Of a DNA stretch of 64,000 bases, positions 28,150 through 40,000 are shown in pieces (the first letter of the stretch is position 1; each line of letters begins with the position of its first letter). The stretch is from Maricaulis sp. (GTDB lineage: Bacteria > Pseudomonadota > Alphaproteobacteria > Caulobacterales > Maricaulaceae), in assembly GCA_002692855.1 (NCBI GenBank), contig NZMJ01000117.1, forward strand, positions 123,304 through 187,303, in the 5' to 3' direction. The notes under the pieces were generated by a model. The model had not been told where the DNA came from. It was given only the letters and a program-made list of their open reading frames with translations, and made no database searches. The position numbers and the translations under genes are program-made.

Positions 28150-29013
28150 TCAGTCCACTTGCTGGAGGAAATGCACCAACGAGGACCATGCCTCCGGCTC
28201 GGTCATGAAAGGCGCGTGGCCGACATCGGGCACCTCCGTGACACGCAGATCGGGCTTGACCGCGCGCATCCTGGCGACGGTTTCCCGGCTGAGCAGGTCA
28301 GAGATGGCACCGCGGATCACAAGGGTCGGTATCGGGAGGAGCGCCGCAAAGAGCGCCCAGAGATCAATCGGGGGTTGTCCACCCGCTGCGACGGCCGACG
28401 CGATGGCCGGGTCATAGTCCGACCGAATCGCCCCGGACGGCAGCACGCGGTGGGTCCGGCGCGCAAAATCGAGCCAGAATGATTCGCCCGTCTCCTTGGG
28501 GAAGGCATACCCGTTCACATCGCGCGCGCGCTGCGCCGCGCTCTGCCAGTCGGCATGGTCGCCGGACTTGCCGACATAGGACCGGATCCGCTCGATGCCC
28601 GCCATGTCCAGCTCCGGCCCGACATCGTTCAGGACCGCAGCAGCCAGACGGTGCGGCGCAAGGGCGGCCGCGCCCATCGTCATCAGACCGCCCATCGACG
28701 TCCCGACAAGGACCGCGCGGTCAATGCCGAGATGGTCGAGCAGGTCGATCATGTCCTGGGTATAAACCCCTGGATGGTATCGCTCGGTCACGCTGTCACG
28801 CTGCGAATCTCCCCGACCGCGCTGCGAAGCGGCGATCACCCGGCGGCCGGTCGCGGCGATCTGGGGCGCAAGCTCCTCGAAGTCCTTCAAATTCCGCGTC
28901 AGACCATGCAGGCACAGGACCGGCACGCCGGTCACATCGCCGTCCGGCGGATAGTCACGGAAGCTGATCTTCAGCCCGTCGCGGCTTTCGAAGAAGGCAT
29001 CAGTATGGCTCAC
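28150..29013 (-). CDS. Alpha/beta hydrolase
   Basis: VLCLHGLTRNLKDFEELAP; AVLVGTSMGGLMTMGAA (GxSxG); DVGHAPFMTEPEAW. Confidence 0.88.
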   Translation of the reverse strand: MSHTDAFFESRDGLKISFRDYPPDGDVTGVPVLCLHGLTRNLKDFEELAPQIAATGRRVIAASQRGRGDSQRDSVTERYHPGVYTQDMIDLLDHLGIDRAVLVGTSMGGLMTMGAAALAPHRLAAAVLNDVGPELDMAGIERIRSYVGKSGDHADWQSAAQRARDVNGYAFPKETGESFWLDFARRTHRVLPSGAIRSDYDPAIASAVAAGGQPPIDLWALFAALLPIPTLVIRGAISDLLSRETVARMRAVKPDLRVTEVPDVGHAPFMTEPEAWSSLVHFLQQVD

Positions 29014-29030
29014 GCATCATCCTTCCGGGG

Positions 29031-30401
29031 TCAGCGCGCAGCCTCCCAATCCTTGTGAAGGCGGCGCGACGCGGCATAGAAGAACGCTGCCGCAGGGATA
29101 ACGAGTGCCGCGATCAGCAGAATCGCGATTCGCAAGGCGTCCGCACCGTACGATGCCCGCAGGAAATCCGACAGGGCGCCGATGGCAAACGGTCCGATCC
29201 CGAGACCGATGATGTTGATGACGAACAGCAGGACGGCAGACGCCATCGCGCGCATGCCCGGCGCAACGAGATTTTGTGCAGTCGCCCACACCGGTCCGTA
29301 CCAGACCGAACCCAGCGCACTGGCGACGGCCAGGACCATGAAGGCTGCAGCCCCGACCGGCATCGACAGTGACAGGACGTAAAGCGGCAAGGCCACGACC
29401 AGCGCGATGGCCGGGATGGCCATGTAGGCGCCCAGCCATTTGGGACCGAGCTTGTCGGTCAGCCAGCCGCCGAGGAGCGTTCCGACAAACCCGCCGCCAC
29501 CGACCACGAAGGCATAGGGCACCGCCGCACGAGCGACCGCTTCGGCCAGCGGTACGTCGACGGCGTATATCCGCACAAAATAGCTGAGGATCCACGGGAA
29601 CAGCCCGTATCCCACGAGCGACGCGATCGCCGCGCCGAGCGCGATGAACCAGAAGGCCGGCTTTTCGGCGAGGGCTTTCAGGACCGCACCGATTTTCATG
29701 GCGCCGGTCGACGGCTTGGAATCGTAACGGCCGCGCGGCGGTTCCTTGATCGTCAGCTTCACGATAACGGCCAGCAGGATTCCCGGAATCCCAACCAGCA
29801 GGAAAGGCGCCCGCCAGGGTTCGCCCGCACCCAGCATGACAAGCCAGTCCGGCGCGCCGTTCTCGGCATACCATTGTGTCACGGCGTGATAGCCGATGCC
29901 GCCGAACAGGATGCCCAGCACTGACCCGATGGGAATGCCCAGCGAATAGACACTCATCGCGCCGGCCCGCTTGTTGGCCGGGAAATAGTCGGAAATGAGC
30001 GAGTGCGAGGGGGGTGATCCGCCCGCCTCGCCGATGCCGACCCCGACCCGCATCAGCAGCAGGTGGGCAAAACTGCCCGCCAGTCCGAACAGGGCTGTAA
30101 AGCCGCTCCAGATCGCCAGTGCGATGGCGATGATGTTCACCCGGTGCCAACGGTCCGCGAGCATCGCGATCGGCAGACCCAGAATGGCGTAGAGCAAGGC
30201 GAAGGCGGGGCCGGTCAACAGGCCGAGCTGCCAGTCCGCCAGGCCGAAATGCGCCCGGATCGGCTCCTGGAGCACTGAGACGATCTGCCGGTCGATGAAG
30301 TTGAAGGTATAAACGACGAACAGGCCGCCCAGCACATAGGCGCGGTAGGCGCCGCTTTCGGTTGCCGGCGGCACAGCCGCCGGTTTCGCCGCATCGGCCA
30401 T
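29031..30401 (-). CDS. MFS transporter (spinster-like)
   Basis: YVLGGLFVVYTFNFIDRQIVSVLQEPIRAHFGLADWQLGLLTGPAFALLYAILGLPIAMLADRWHRVNIIAIALAIWS. Confidence 0.9.
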   Translation of the reverse strand: MADAAKPAAVPPATESGAYRAYVLGGLFVVYTFNFIDRQIVSVLQEPIRAHFGLADWQLGLLTGPAFALLYAILGLPIAMLADRWHRVNIIAIALAIWSGFTALFGLAGSFAHLLLMRVGVGIGEAGGSPPSHSLISDYFPANKRAGAMSVYSLGIPIGSVLGILFGGIGYHAVTQWYAENGAPDWLVMLGAGEPWRAPFLLVGIPGILLAVIVKLTIKEPPRGRYDSKPSTGAMKIGAVLKALAEKPAFWFIALGAAIASLVGYGLFPWILSYFVRIYAVDVPLAEAVARAAVPYAFVVGGGGFVGTLLGGWLTDKLGPKWLGAYMAIPAIALVVALPLYVLSLSMPVGAAAFMVLAVASALGSVWYGPVWATAQNLVAPGMRAMASAVLLFVINIIGLGIGPFAIGALSDFLRASYGADALRIAILLIAALVIPAAAFFYAASRRLHKDWEAAR

Positions 30402-30506
30402 ACCGTCTCTCCCCGTCCTCGGCCGGTTTTCCGGTCCGTTTGTGGACGGAGGTTAGCAGGCGCGGGAAGCGGGTAAAGAAAAACCGGTATGGTGGGGGAT
30501 GCACCA

Positions 30507-30538
30507 CTCCCTCCCCTTGATGGGGAGGGACGCGAGCG
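30507..30538. repeat. Interspersed palindromic repeat, family 2, copy 1
   Basis: ctccctccccttgatggggagggacgcgagcg; 31/32 identical to 63738-63769. Confidence 0.75.
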
Positions 30539-30596
30539 ACGACCTTCAGGTCGGCGGGAGCGGGGGGGGGTGCGCGTTCAAAAGATCGAGTGACGT

Positions 30597-30663
30597 TTCC
30601 CGGACGGCGAAGCCGATCCGGGATCCAGACTGGACCCCGGTCTTCGCTTCGCGAAACCGGGGA
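30597..30663. repeat. Interspersed repeat, family 1, copy A
   Basis: ttcccggacggcgaagccgatccgggatccagactggaccccggtcttcgcttcgcgaaaccgggga; 59/67 identical (hand count) to 41911-41977. Confidence 0.75.
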
Positions 30664-30694
30664 CCGTCAGAGAAAGGCGAGAGACTCAAGAAGT

Positions 30695-32326
30695 TCAATC
30701 GAACTCGGTCAGGCGCATCGAGACCTGCAGTCCTTGCGTCATCCGGTCGTAGCCCGGACCCGTCAGGAATTCCTCGAAATCGTCCGACAGGACCAGGTCG
30801 CGAACCAGCGCTGCGGCCGCCTTCACCTCGGCGGGGCCGGACAGGCGCCAGGACTCGTCGGCAAGAATGGTCGTCTCCGCCTCGTCCATCGTCCTGGTCA
30901 GCCACGCATCGTCGAGGGCGACACCGTCTTCGGCCTTCGCGCCGTGAGTGCGCCATTGCCAGAGTTGCGCGCGGGCAATCTCGGCGGTGGCTGCGTCTTC
31001 CATCAGGTTGTTGATCGGCGCAGCACCGCGCCCCGCCAGCCAGGCGGCGACATAGCGAATGGCGACCTCGGCGTTCTCGCGGGCCCCGTCCTCGGTGATC
31101 GTGCCCTCGGGAATCTCCAGGAGCTGGGCCGCCGAACCGGTGACGGCCATGCGCTTGTCGAGCTGGTTCGGTCCGGGCATCGCCTCGTCGAACACGGCCT
31201 TCGCGACCGGGACCAGGTCCGGGTGCGCCACCCAGGTGCCGTCATGGCCGTCCGTGGCTTCGCGCAGCTTGTCCTGGCGCACCTTTTCAAACGCCGCGTC
31301 ATTGGCGGTCTCGTCGCCCTTGACCGGGATGAAGGCGGCCATGCCGCCCATCGCGTGGGCACCGCGGCGGTGACACACCGCGATCACCCGGCGCGAGTAG
31401 TTGCGCATGAAAGGAACCGCCATCGTCACCTGGGACCGGTCGGGCAGGATCCGGTCGGAATGGCGCTGCAACCGCTTGATGAAGGAGAAGATGTAGTCCC
31501 AGCGCCCGCAGTTGAGGCCGACGCAATAGTCACGCAGCTCGTAGAGAATCTCGTCCAGCTCGAACACGGCCGGCAGGGTTTCGATCAGGACCGTCGCGCG
31601 GATCGTCCCGCGATCAAGGCCCAGCATCTCTTCGGCATGCTGGAAGACCAGCGCCCACAAGCGGGCCTCGCGGGCCGATTCCAGCTTCGGCAGGTAGAAG
31701 TACGGTCCCGTTCCGCGCGTCTGGAGCGCATCATGGTTGTGGTAGAGATAGAGGCCGAAATCAAACAGCGATGCCGACATCGCCTCGCCATTGATCCGGA
31801 CGTGTCGCTCTTCCATGTGCCAGCCTCGCGGCCGCACGATCAGGGTCGCCGCATCGGATGACACCCGGTAGCGCTTGCCCGACCGGTCGTCGGTGAAATC
31901 GATGGTGCGGCGGATTGCGTCGCGCAGATTGATCTGGCCGTCGACCAGGTTGGTCCACACCGGCGAGGTCGCATCCTCGAAGTCCGCCATGAAGCACCGG
32001 GCGCCGGAATTCAGTGCATTGACCACCATCTTGCGATCGACCGGGCCGGTGATTTCCACCCGCCGGTCGCGCAGGTCTGCGGGCGCTGCCCGCACGGTCC
32101 AGTCGGACGCGCGGATGTCGGCGCTGTCCTTTGGAAAGTCCGGCAACTCGCCGGCATCAAGTCGCTCCTGGCGGGCCTTGCGCTCTTCGAGAAGCGCGAT
32201 CCGCCGGGAATTGAACCGCCGGTGCAGTCCGGCGAGGAAGGCCAGGGCGTGCGGGGCGAGAATCGCCCGGTAGCCCGGTTCAAGTGCGCCAAAGATCTCG
32301 ACGCCATTGGGTGAAATATGGGTCAT
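30695..32326 (-). CDS. aceB: Malate synthase A
   Basis: CFMADFEDATSPVWTNLVDGQINLRDAIR; GRWDYIFSFIKRLQRHSDRILPDRSQVTM; GGMAAFIPVK. Confidence 0.95.
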   Translation of the reverse strand: MTHISPNGVEIFGALEPGYRAILAPHALAFLAGLHRRFNSRRIALLEERKARQERLDAGELPDFPKDSADIRASDWTVRAAPADLRDRRVEITGPVDRKMVVNALNSGARCFMADFEDATSPVWTNLVDGQINLRDAIRRTIDFTDDRSGKRYRVSSDAATLIVRPRGWHMEERHVRINGEAMSASLFDFGLYLYHNHDALQTRGTGPYFYLPKLESAREARLWALVFQHAEEMLGLDRGTIRATVLIETLPAVFELDEILYELRDYCVGLNCGRWDYIFSFIKRLQRHSDRILPDRSQVTMAVPFMRNYSRRVIAVCHRRGAHAMGGMAAFIPVKGDETANDAAFEKVRQDKLREATDGHDGTWVAHPDLVPVAKAVFDEAMPGPNQLDKRMAVTGSAAQLLEIPEGTITEDGARENAEVAIRYVAAWLAGRGAAPINNLMEDAATAEIARAQLWQWRTHGAKAEDGVALDDAWLTRTMDEAETTILADESWRLSGPAEVKAAAALVRDLVLSDDFEEFLTGPGYDRMTQGLQVSMRLTEFD

Positions 32327-32353
32327 GGCCAGGCCCTCCTTGCTCGATCAGGT

Positions 32354-33646
<1,293 letters not shown>

Positions 33647-33770
33647 GTCGAGTCCCTCTCGTGTAAATCCGTTGACCACAGTCAGACGGGATGGGGCCGA
33701 AAAGGTCCAGAACACTTGCCATATAAAGCGGAAAGCCTGTATACTGACATTCGTTGTCGATATGTAATGC

Positions 33771-33785
33771 TGTAAATTATTTACA
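33771..33785. promoter_or_regulatory. Perfect 15-bp palindrome TGTAAAT-t-ATTTACA overlapping the start of the XRE/ScfR-type regulator
   Basis: Sequence tgtaaattatttaca in the aceA/regulator divergent intergenic region. Confidence 0.55.
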
Positions 33786-35206
33786 TGACTGAAACATCGA
33801 AACCGCTCGAAAAGATCTTCGCCGGTGCCCGCCTGCGGCGTCTGCGCCGCGAGAAGGGGTTGACCCAGGCCGAGGCAGCCGAAGCGCTGGGCCTGTCCGC
33901 GAGCTATCTCAACCTGCTCGAACGCAACCAGCGGCCGGTGACGGCGCGCGTCCTGCTGTCATTGGCCGAGGTCTTCGATCTCGACATGAAGAGTTTTGCC
34001 GAAGGCACGGACCGCCAGCTTCTGGCCGATCTGCGCGATGCCGCCGCCGACCCGGTGCTCGACTCGCTGGCGCTGGACCGGGTCGAACTGACCGAACTGG
34101 CCGAGACCCATCCGCGTGCCGCCGAGGCACTGACCCAGCTTCATCAGGCCTACCGCCAGCAAACGGGTGCCGCGCAGGAAATGATGTCGCGCATATCCGG
34201 CGGCTTGCCCGCCGCAGGTGTCGCGGAAAGCGTCCGCGATGCCCTGGATGCGCGCCGCAATCACTTCCCGGAACTGGAAGAGGCCGCGGAAACCCTGGCG
34301 TCCGAACTCAGGCTGGACGTGCGCCGCCGCGCGCCCACACTCGAAGCCCGGCTCCAGGAAGCGCACGGCGTCGTGGTGCGTGTCTTCGAGGAAAAGGTGA
34401 TGGGCGGGGCCCGCCGGCGGCTCGATTTCCACGCCCGGCGCCTGATGCTGTCCGAGGTGATGCCGGTCGAATCGCGCCCTTTCCACATGGCGGCTAGCCT
34501 TGCGCTGCTGGAACACGGCGAGCTGATTGACCGGCTCGCCGACCAGCCCGGATTTGCCGCCCCGGAGGCTCGCACGCTCTATCGCATCGCGCTCGCCAAC
34601 TACACGGCCGGCGCGCTCGTGATGCCCTATGCGGCCTTCGCAAAGGCAGCCGTGGATCTGCGATACGACATTGCGCGGCTGCAGCGCCGGTTCGAGGCCG
34701 GCTATGAAGCGGTCTGCCACAGACTGACGACCTTGCAGCGTCCCGGCGCAGAAGGCGTGCCCTTCTTCATGGTCCGTGTTGACCCGGCGGGGAATGTGTC
34801 AAAGCGCTATGGCGGCGGCGTTCTGGCCTTTGCACGATCCGGCGGGTCCTGCCCCAAATGGACGCTGCACGAGGCTTTCCGCACGCCCGAGCGCCTGATC
34901 CCGCAGAGTTTCGAGCTGCCCGACGGGACGCGGTATCTCTCGGTGGTCAAGGCGGTGTCCCGCCCCGGCCTGCCGGGCGAGCCGCCGGTCATTCAGGCCA
35001 TCGCCGTCGGGTGCGAATGGGACCACGCCGAAAAGGTCGTCTATGGCGATCTCGCGGGCGGTCTGCCACCAGCCCTGATCGGCCTGTCCTGCCGCCTGTG
35101 CGAGCGCAGCCCGTGTGCCCACCGCGCCTTTCCGCCCATGGGCCGCAAGCTCGACATCGACCCGTGGCGGCGCGGGGTCGGTCCCTACTCCCTGGGCGAG
35201 GACTGA
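33785..35206 (+). CDS. XRE-family regulator with short-chain acyl-CoA regulator C-terminus (ScfR/RamB-like)
   Basis: N-terminal [51 protein letters not shown]; ImmA/IrrE-like middle; Cys-rich C-terminus [40 protein letters not shown]. Confidence 0.9.
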   Translation: MTETSKPLEKIFAGARLRRLRREKGLTQAEAAEALGLSASYLNLLERNQRPVTARVLLSLAEVFDLDMKSFAEGTDRQLLADLRDAAADPVLDSLALDRVELTELAETHPRAAEALTQLHQAYRQQTGAAQEMMSRISGGLPAAGVAESVRDALDARRNHFPELEEAAETLASELRLDVRRRAPTLEARLQEAHGVVVRVFEEKVMGGARRRLDFHARRLMLSEVMPVESRPFHMAASLALLEHGELIDRLADQPGFAAPEARTLYRIALANYTAGALVMPYAAFAKAAVDLRYDIARLQRRFEAGYEAVCHRLTTLQRPGAEGVPFFMVRVDPAGNVSKRYGGGVLAFARSGGSCPKWTLHEAFRTPERLIPQSFELPDGTRYLSVVKAVSRPGLPGEPPVIQAIAVGCEWDHAEKVVYGDLAGGLPPALIGLSCRLCERSPCAHRAFPPMGRKLDIDPWRRGVGPYSLGED

Positions 35207-35248
35207 CAAGCCGCAGCGGCCTTCAACGGCTCGGCCGGCGAAGGGGCA

Positions 35249-36943
35249 TCACCCCGCCTGGCAATCGATGAGTTCGGGCACGCTCGCCCCGTCCCCGAAG
35301 AAGCGGTCTCCGAGGGAGAAGGCAATCCGGCATTCCTCGTCGCGCGTCAGCCGGCCGTCATCGCCGAGCCGGGTCGCGAGGCCCTCGATGGTCTCGATCC
35401 CCCGCATCAATTCCGGCCCGCCATCGGCCGGCGTATCGAAGCGCATGCGGTTGCCCTCGTCGCCCCAGCGCGGCCAGTTGCGGCCGGGATTGCCCTCGCG
35501 TGCGAAATTGCCCCAATGCTCGCCCATCGTCCGGGCCAGTTGCTGACGGCTCGCCTCGTTGCGGTCGTTGAACAGGAACTGGTCGAGCTGCCCGAACAGT
35601 TCGAACCGACGGAAGACGAAGGGAATCTCCATCGCGTGCGCCGAGCCGAGCAGGAAGCTCGTGTCGATGAACAGGTTGCGCCCGCCCTCGTCCCAGTCGA
35701 ACCGGTAGGCCCACACATCCGCATGCCCGCCGGCGGTCATCAGCGTCGCGACATCGTCGACGGCCCCTACCATCCAGACGCGTGACTGGTAGTCCGACAG
35801 CGCGTCATAGTAGGACCGGTCGCGCGGCCGGTAGAAGACGCCAAAGACGCGGTTCACCAGGTCGGGCGTCAGGGCGTTGAACAACTTCATCTCGTCGCGG
35901 TTCGTCCCGGTGATCACCGGCACCGCGTTGAACGTGTCTGCCGATGTAAAGGCCGAACGCAGCCCCTCACGCGGCAGCACCACCCCGTCGGCAATCATCA
36001 CCGGCATGGTCATGAAGGACGGGCCGACCCGCTCATAGGCCGCGAACACCGCGTCGACACTTGCCGCCCGCAGGTCGGCCGCAGTCGCAGTCGAACCGGC
36101 AAGGCGTTCGGCGACTTCGAGCGACGGGTTGGCTTCCTCGCCCGATCGCCCTTCCGCCTCGGCGCGCGAAACGCTGGCCACCGAACCGCTCTGGATGATG
36201 GCGCGGTCGAACAGGCCCTCGGCGAGCGGAGATGCCAGCAGGGCGGCGACGTTATGCCCGCCGGCGCTTTCTCCGAAGATCGTGACCCGGTCGGGGTCGC
36301 CGCCGAACGCAGCCGCATTGGTCTCGACCCAGCGCAGGGCCGCGATCAGGTCGAGAATCCCGAAAGCCGCAGCCCGGTCGAGCGGGTCATCCGCCTCGGC
36401 CCGCAAGGCCGGGTGCGAGAAATGCGCGAGCGGTCCCAGCCGGTATTGCGCCATGACGATGACGACATTCTGGTCGATGGCGAGCTGCGAACCGTCATAG
36501 CTCTGGGTCGAGCCCCAGACATTCGAGCCGCCATGAATCCACACCATAACCGGCAGGTTTTCGCCGCCGGGCGGGGCATAGATGTCGAGATAGAGGCAAT
36601 CTTCGGACCCGACCCGCAATCCCGGCTCGACGCCGCGCCCCTCGTCGAGCGGATTGGTCACCTGCGGACACCGGTCGGCCTGGGTCAGCGCGTCCAGATT
36701 GCCAGTCCAGGCATGTGCCGGTCGCGGCGCGCGCCAGCGCAGATCGCCCACCGGTGGGGCTGCGTAGGGAATGCCGTGCCAGACACGGGCGCCGAGCGAA
36801 TTGGTGAACCCGGTCAACTCACCTTGTTCGACCGTGACGCGCGTATCGGGGTCAGCCACCGGATCGGACGGCGCCGAAGCGTCATCGCGCCCGCTGCACG
36901 CCGCCAGAACGGCAAATAGTCCGGAAATCACGAAACGGCGCAT
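35249..36943 (-). CDS. Type-B carboxylesterase, lipoprotein
   Basis: MRRFVISGLFAVLAACSG; LPVMVWIHGGSNVWGS; VTIFGESAGGHNVAALLASP. Confidence 0.92.
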   Translation of the reverse strand: MRRFVISGLFAVLAACSGRDDASAPSDPVADPDTRVTVEQGELTGFTNSLGARVWHGIPYAAPPVGDLRWRAPRPAHAWTGNLDALTQADRCPQVTNPLDEGRGVEPGLRVGSEDCLYLDIYAPPGGENLPVMVWIHGGSNVWGSTQSYDGSQLAIDQNVVIVMAQYRLGPLAHFSHPALRAEADDPLDRAAAFGILDLIAALRWVETNAAAFGGDPDRVTIFGESAGGHNVAALLASPLAEGLFDRAIIQSGSVASVSRAEAEGRSGEEANPSLEVAERLAGSTATAADLRAASVDAVFAAYERVGPSFMTMPVMIADGVVLPREGLRSAFTSADTFNAVPVITGTNRDEMKLFNALTPDLVNRVFGVFYRPRDRSYYDALSDYQSRVWMVGAVDDVATLMTAGGHADVWAYRFDWDEGGRNLFIDTSFLLGSAHAMEIPFVFRRFELFGQLDQFLFNDRNEASRQQLARTMGEHWGNFAREGNPGRNWPRWGDEGNRMRFDTPADGGPELMRGIETIEGLATRLGDDGRLTRDEECRIAFSLGDRFFGDGASVPELIDCQAG

Positions 36944-37022
36944 GCACTCCCCCCAAGGCGTTGCGAACCGGTGGGGAAGATAGACAATCCCGACCGATCC
37001 GCCACTCCTTTGAATCGGGGAC

Positions 37023-40000
37023 CTATTCCGACGCCGCCTCGTCGCCGCCGCCGCTGTCGGTGTCGGCACCCGCGTCGCCCGCCCCGGCCTCTCCCCGGAT
37101 CCAGTCGATCTGGATCAGATTGTCGTTCGAGTTGCGGTCGATCAACTTGTTGTACGGGTCGATGCCCGCATAGATCGGACGCTGCCCCGTGGTGCGGATC
37201 ACGAATTCCATCTCGGTCTCGTTCACCTCGCGGCGCTCGAAATACAGGATGTGGTCCGTGCCCTCGAACGCGCCGTCGAGATTGCGGCGGAACAGGCCGA
37301 TATCAATGCCGTAATCGATGTCGGCCTCGGTCTCCTCGCCCTGCCCGTCAGCATAGTATTTGTGCGCCTCGACGCGGATCGTGGTCTCCCACTCGCCCTC
37401 GCCCAGCGCGCGCGTTTCCGCTTCGGTGACACGCAGGTCGAAGATGGTGATCCGCTCGAAGAAGTCGGTGATCAGGTCATCCCATTCCGGCCCCGCCTCC
37501 TCGCGCAGCAGGCGCAGGAAGTCTGCCGAACGGGCGTAGGGCTCACCCTGGAAGCCATAGCGCTCGATGAGGCGTTGCATCGCCCGGTTCACCACGTCCT
37601 CGCCGACATAGTCCTGCAGCGCATACATGATCACCGCGCCCTTGCGGTAATGGATGTGCTGCTGGTTCTCGACGCGGTAGAGCGGCAATTCCTCGCGCGC
37701 TTCATTCGAACGGGCGTTGAGATAGCTGTCGAGTTCGAACTTCAGGAAGCGGCGCATGTGGTCGGGGCCGTACTCACGCTCCATGACCATCAGGGCCGAA
37801 TACTGGGCAAAGGTCTCAACCAGCATCGTTCCGCCTTGCACATTCGCGCTCATCACCTGGTGGGCCCACCACTGGTGTGCCGCCTCGTGCGCGGTGACGT
37901 AATAGACGTAGTCGATCTCCTCATTGCCTCGCAGATCGGCAATGAAACCGATGCCTTCCGAATAGGGAATGGTGTTCGGGAAGGACTGGGCAAACGACGC
38001 ATAGGCCGGGAATTCCATGATCCGGAACTGCCGGTACTGGAAGGCGCTCAGGACTTCGGAGAAATAGTCGATCGACTCCTGGGCCGCCTCCATCATCCGG
38101 TCCAGATTCCAGCTGTGCGGCTCGTGATAGTAAATCTGGTAGAGGATGCCGTTGTGCTCCTCCTCGACCACCGAGTAATCCGCCGAAAGCCACGAATAGA
38201 AGTTCAGGATCGGCGCATCCATCACGTATTCGAAATAGCGCCGGTCGCCTTCAGTCCATTCGCGTTCCAGGTAGCCCGGAGCCACCGCAATCTGGTCGGC
38301 ACTGGTCGAGACGATGGTCCGGAAATTCACGAAATCGGCGTCGGACGAGATGTAGTTCTCGCGCCAATGGCTCTCGTCATCGAGGTCGAATGCCCGCTCG
38401 ATCTCGTCGAGACCCTGCCGCCGCCGGGCCTGCCGGTCCTGCAGCAGCCGGCCGCGATTGAAACCGAGCGACGGCATGGCTTCGCCATTGTTGAAGAAGG
38501 TGCCGTTGTAATTGACCGTCGAGACATTGCCGCCATTGCGGAAACCGCGATTGGCAACTTCGACCTCGAACGCGAGCTCGGCGGTTTCGCCGGGCTGCAT
38601 CGGCTCGTCGAACGTCCACGCATACATGTGGAAGTCGTCATCGCTGGTCGTCAGCTCGGCGCCAGCAATGGCTTGCGACAGGATGTCCGCACCGCCGCCA
38701 TAGCTGACCCAGACGGTCTCGATCGGCGCATCGGTCCGGTTCTCAATCACATACCGTCCCTCAGCCGCGTATCGCCGCTCCTCGGGATAGATGTCCACAT
38801 TGATCGATACGTCCGCGATCTTCGGCTGCGGCAGGCCTTCAAGATCGGCGCGATAGGTGCGCTCGAACTCGGCGGCCAGGCGCTCGCCTTCACGGCTGTT
38901 GCGATACTCGTTCAGAACATTGGTGTTGTAGAAAATCCAGCTGCCTGACAGCACGGCCACGAGCAGGGCAACCAGCGCCAGACCGGCGGTTCCCGGACCG
39001 AAGGCGCCCGGCAGGGTGCGCAGCCTGCGCCAGATCGGCGTCAACGCGCCGCGGTTCCACAACAGGTAAGACAGCACGATCAGCAGGACGCTGATCGAAC
39101 CCCAATAGAGGTAGAACCAGGCGAGAATGCCGAGGAAATGCCCATAGCCATTCATGTCGGAATAGGGCGCGCCCGGCGCTCCGCCGAACAGGTAGAGATT
39201 ATGGTCAAAGCCGAAATTCGACGCGACCGCCTGGACAATGCTGAACAGGATCAGCGCCAGCATGCCCAGCCAGCGATTGTTGAAGACGATCTGGAAGAAG
39301 ATCGCCAGCACGGCCGTCATCGCAAACGGAATACCGAATCCGAAGACCAGGCGTTCTGCGTACTGCCCAAGTTCCAGATGGGTGTAACCCTTGATCAGCT
39401 GGATCGCGATGCCGGTCGCCATCGCCGAAACCAGCAGGGCGAAGACCACCATGGTCAGCGCGATCAGCTTCGAGGTGACGAAGACCCAGCTCGGCGTCGG
39501 CGTGCCGTCGACAATGTCGGAGAAGCGGTAATTGCGTTCACGCCAGATCACCTCCGACGCGTAATAGACAATCACCACCAGCGGCACCCAGGCGAACCCG
39601 CCGACAATCACGTCGATGGTTGTGCGCGTGACCGGGTAGTTGGGTGTGCCATAGACCGACTGGGCGAACAGAAGCCCCATCGCGGCCAGGAAGATGCCGA
39701 TCCCCAGCAGGATCCAGAAGGCGACATTGAACACGACGCCCTTGATCTCGAAGCCGATACGCGCGGCAAACTGGGTCAGGGCAACGCCCGGACCGGAACT
39801 CGGCTCGGCGCGCGGCAATTCGATTTCCTGCGGTACGAAGGGCGCTTCATTGGCCGCGCTCTTGCGGCGTCCGCCAAACATCCGGCCCCGGGCACGGAAG
39901 GTGAAGGCCAGGACGTTGACCAGGAACAGGCCCGCTGCGATTCCCAGCCAGAGCAGGCGATTGGTTAGCAAATTGCCTTCGAGCGGCACAACGCGCGAAT

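Noticed and set aside
37251-38948. 565-aa plus-strand ORF
   Set aside because: Antisense to the M1 domain of the ABC-M1 fusion; no motifs.
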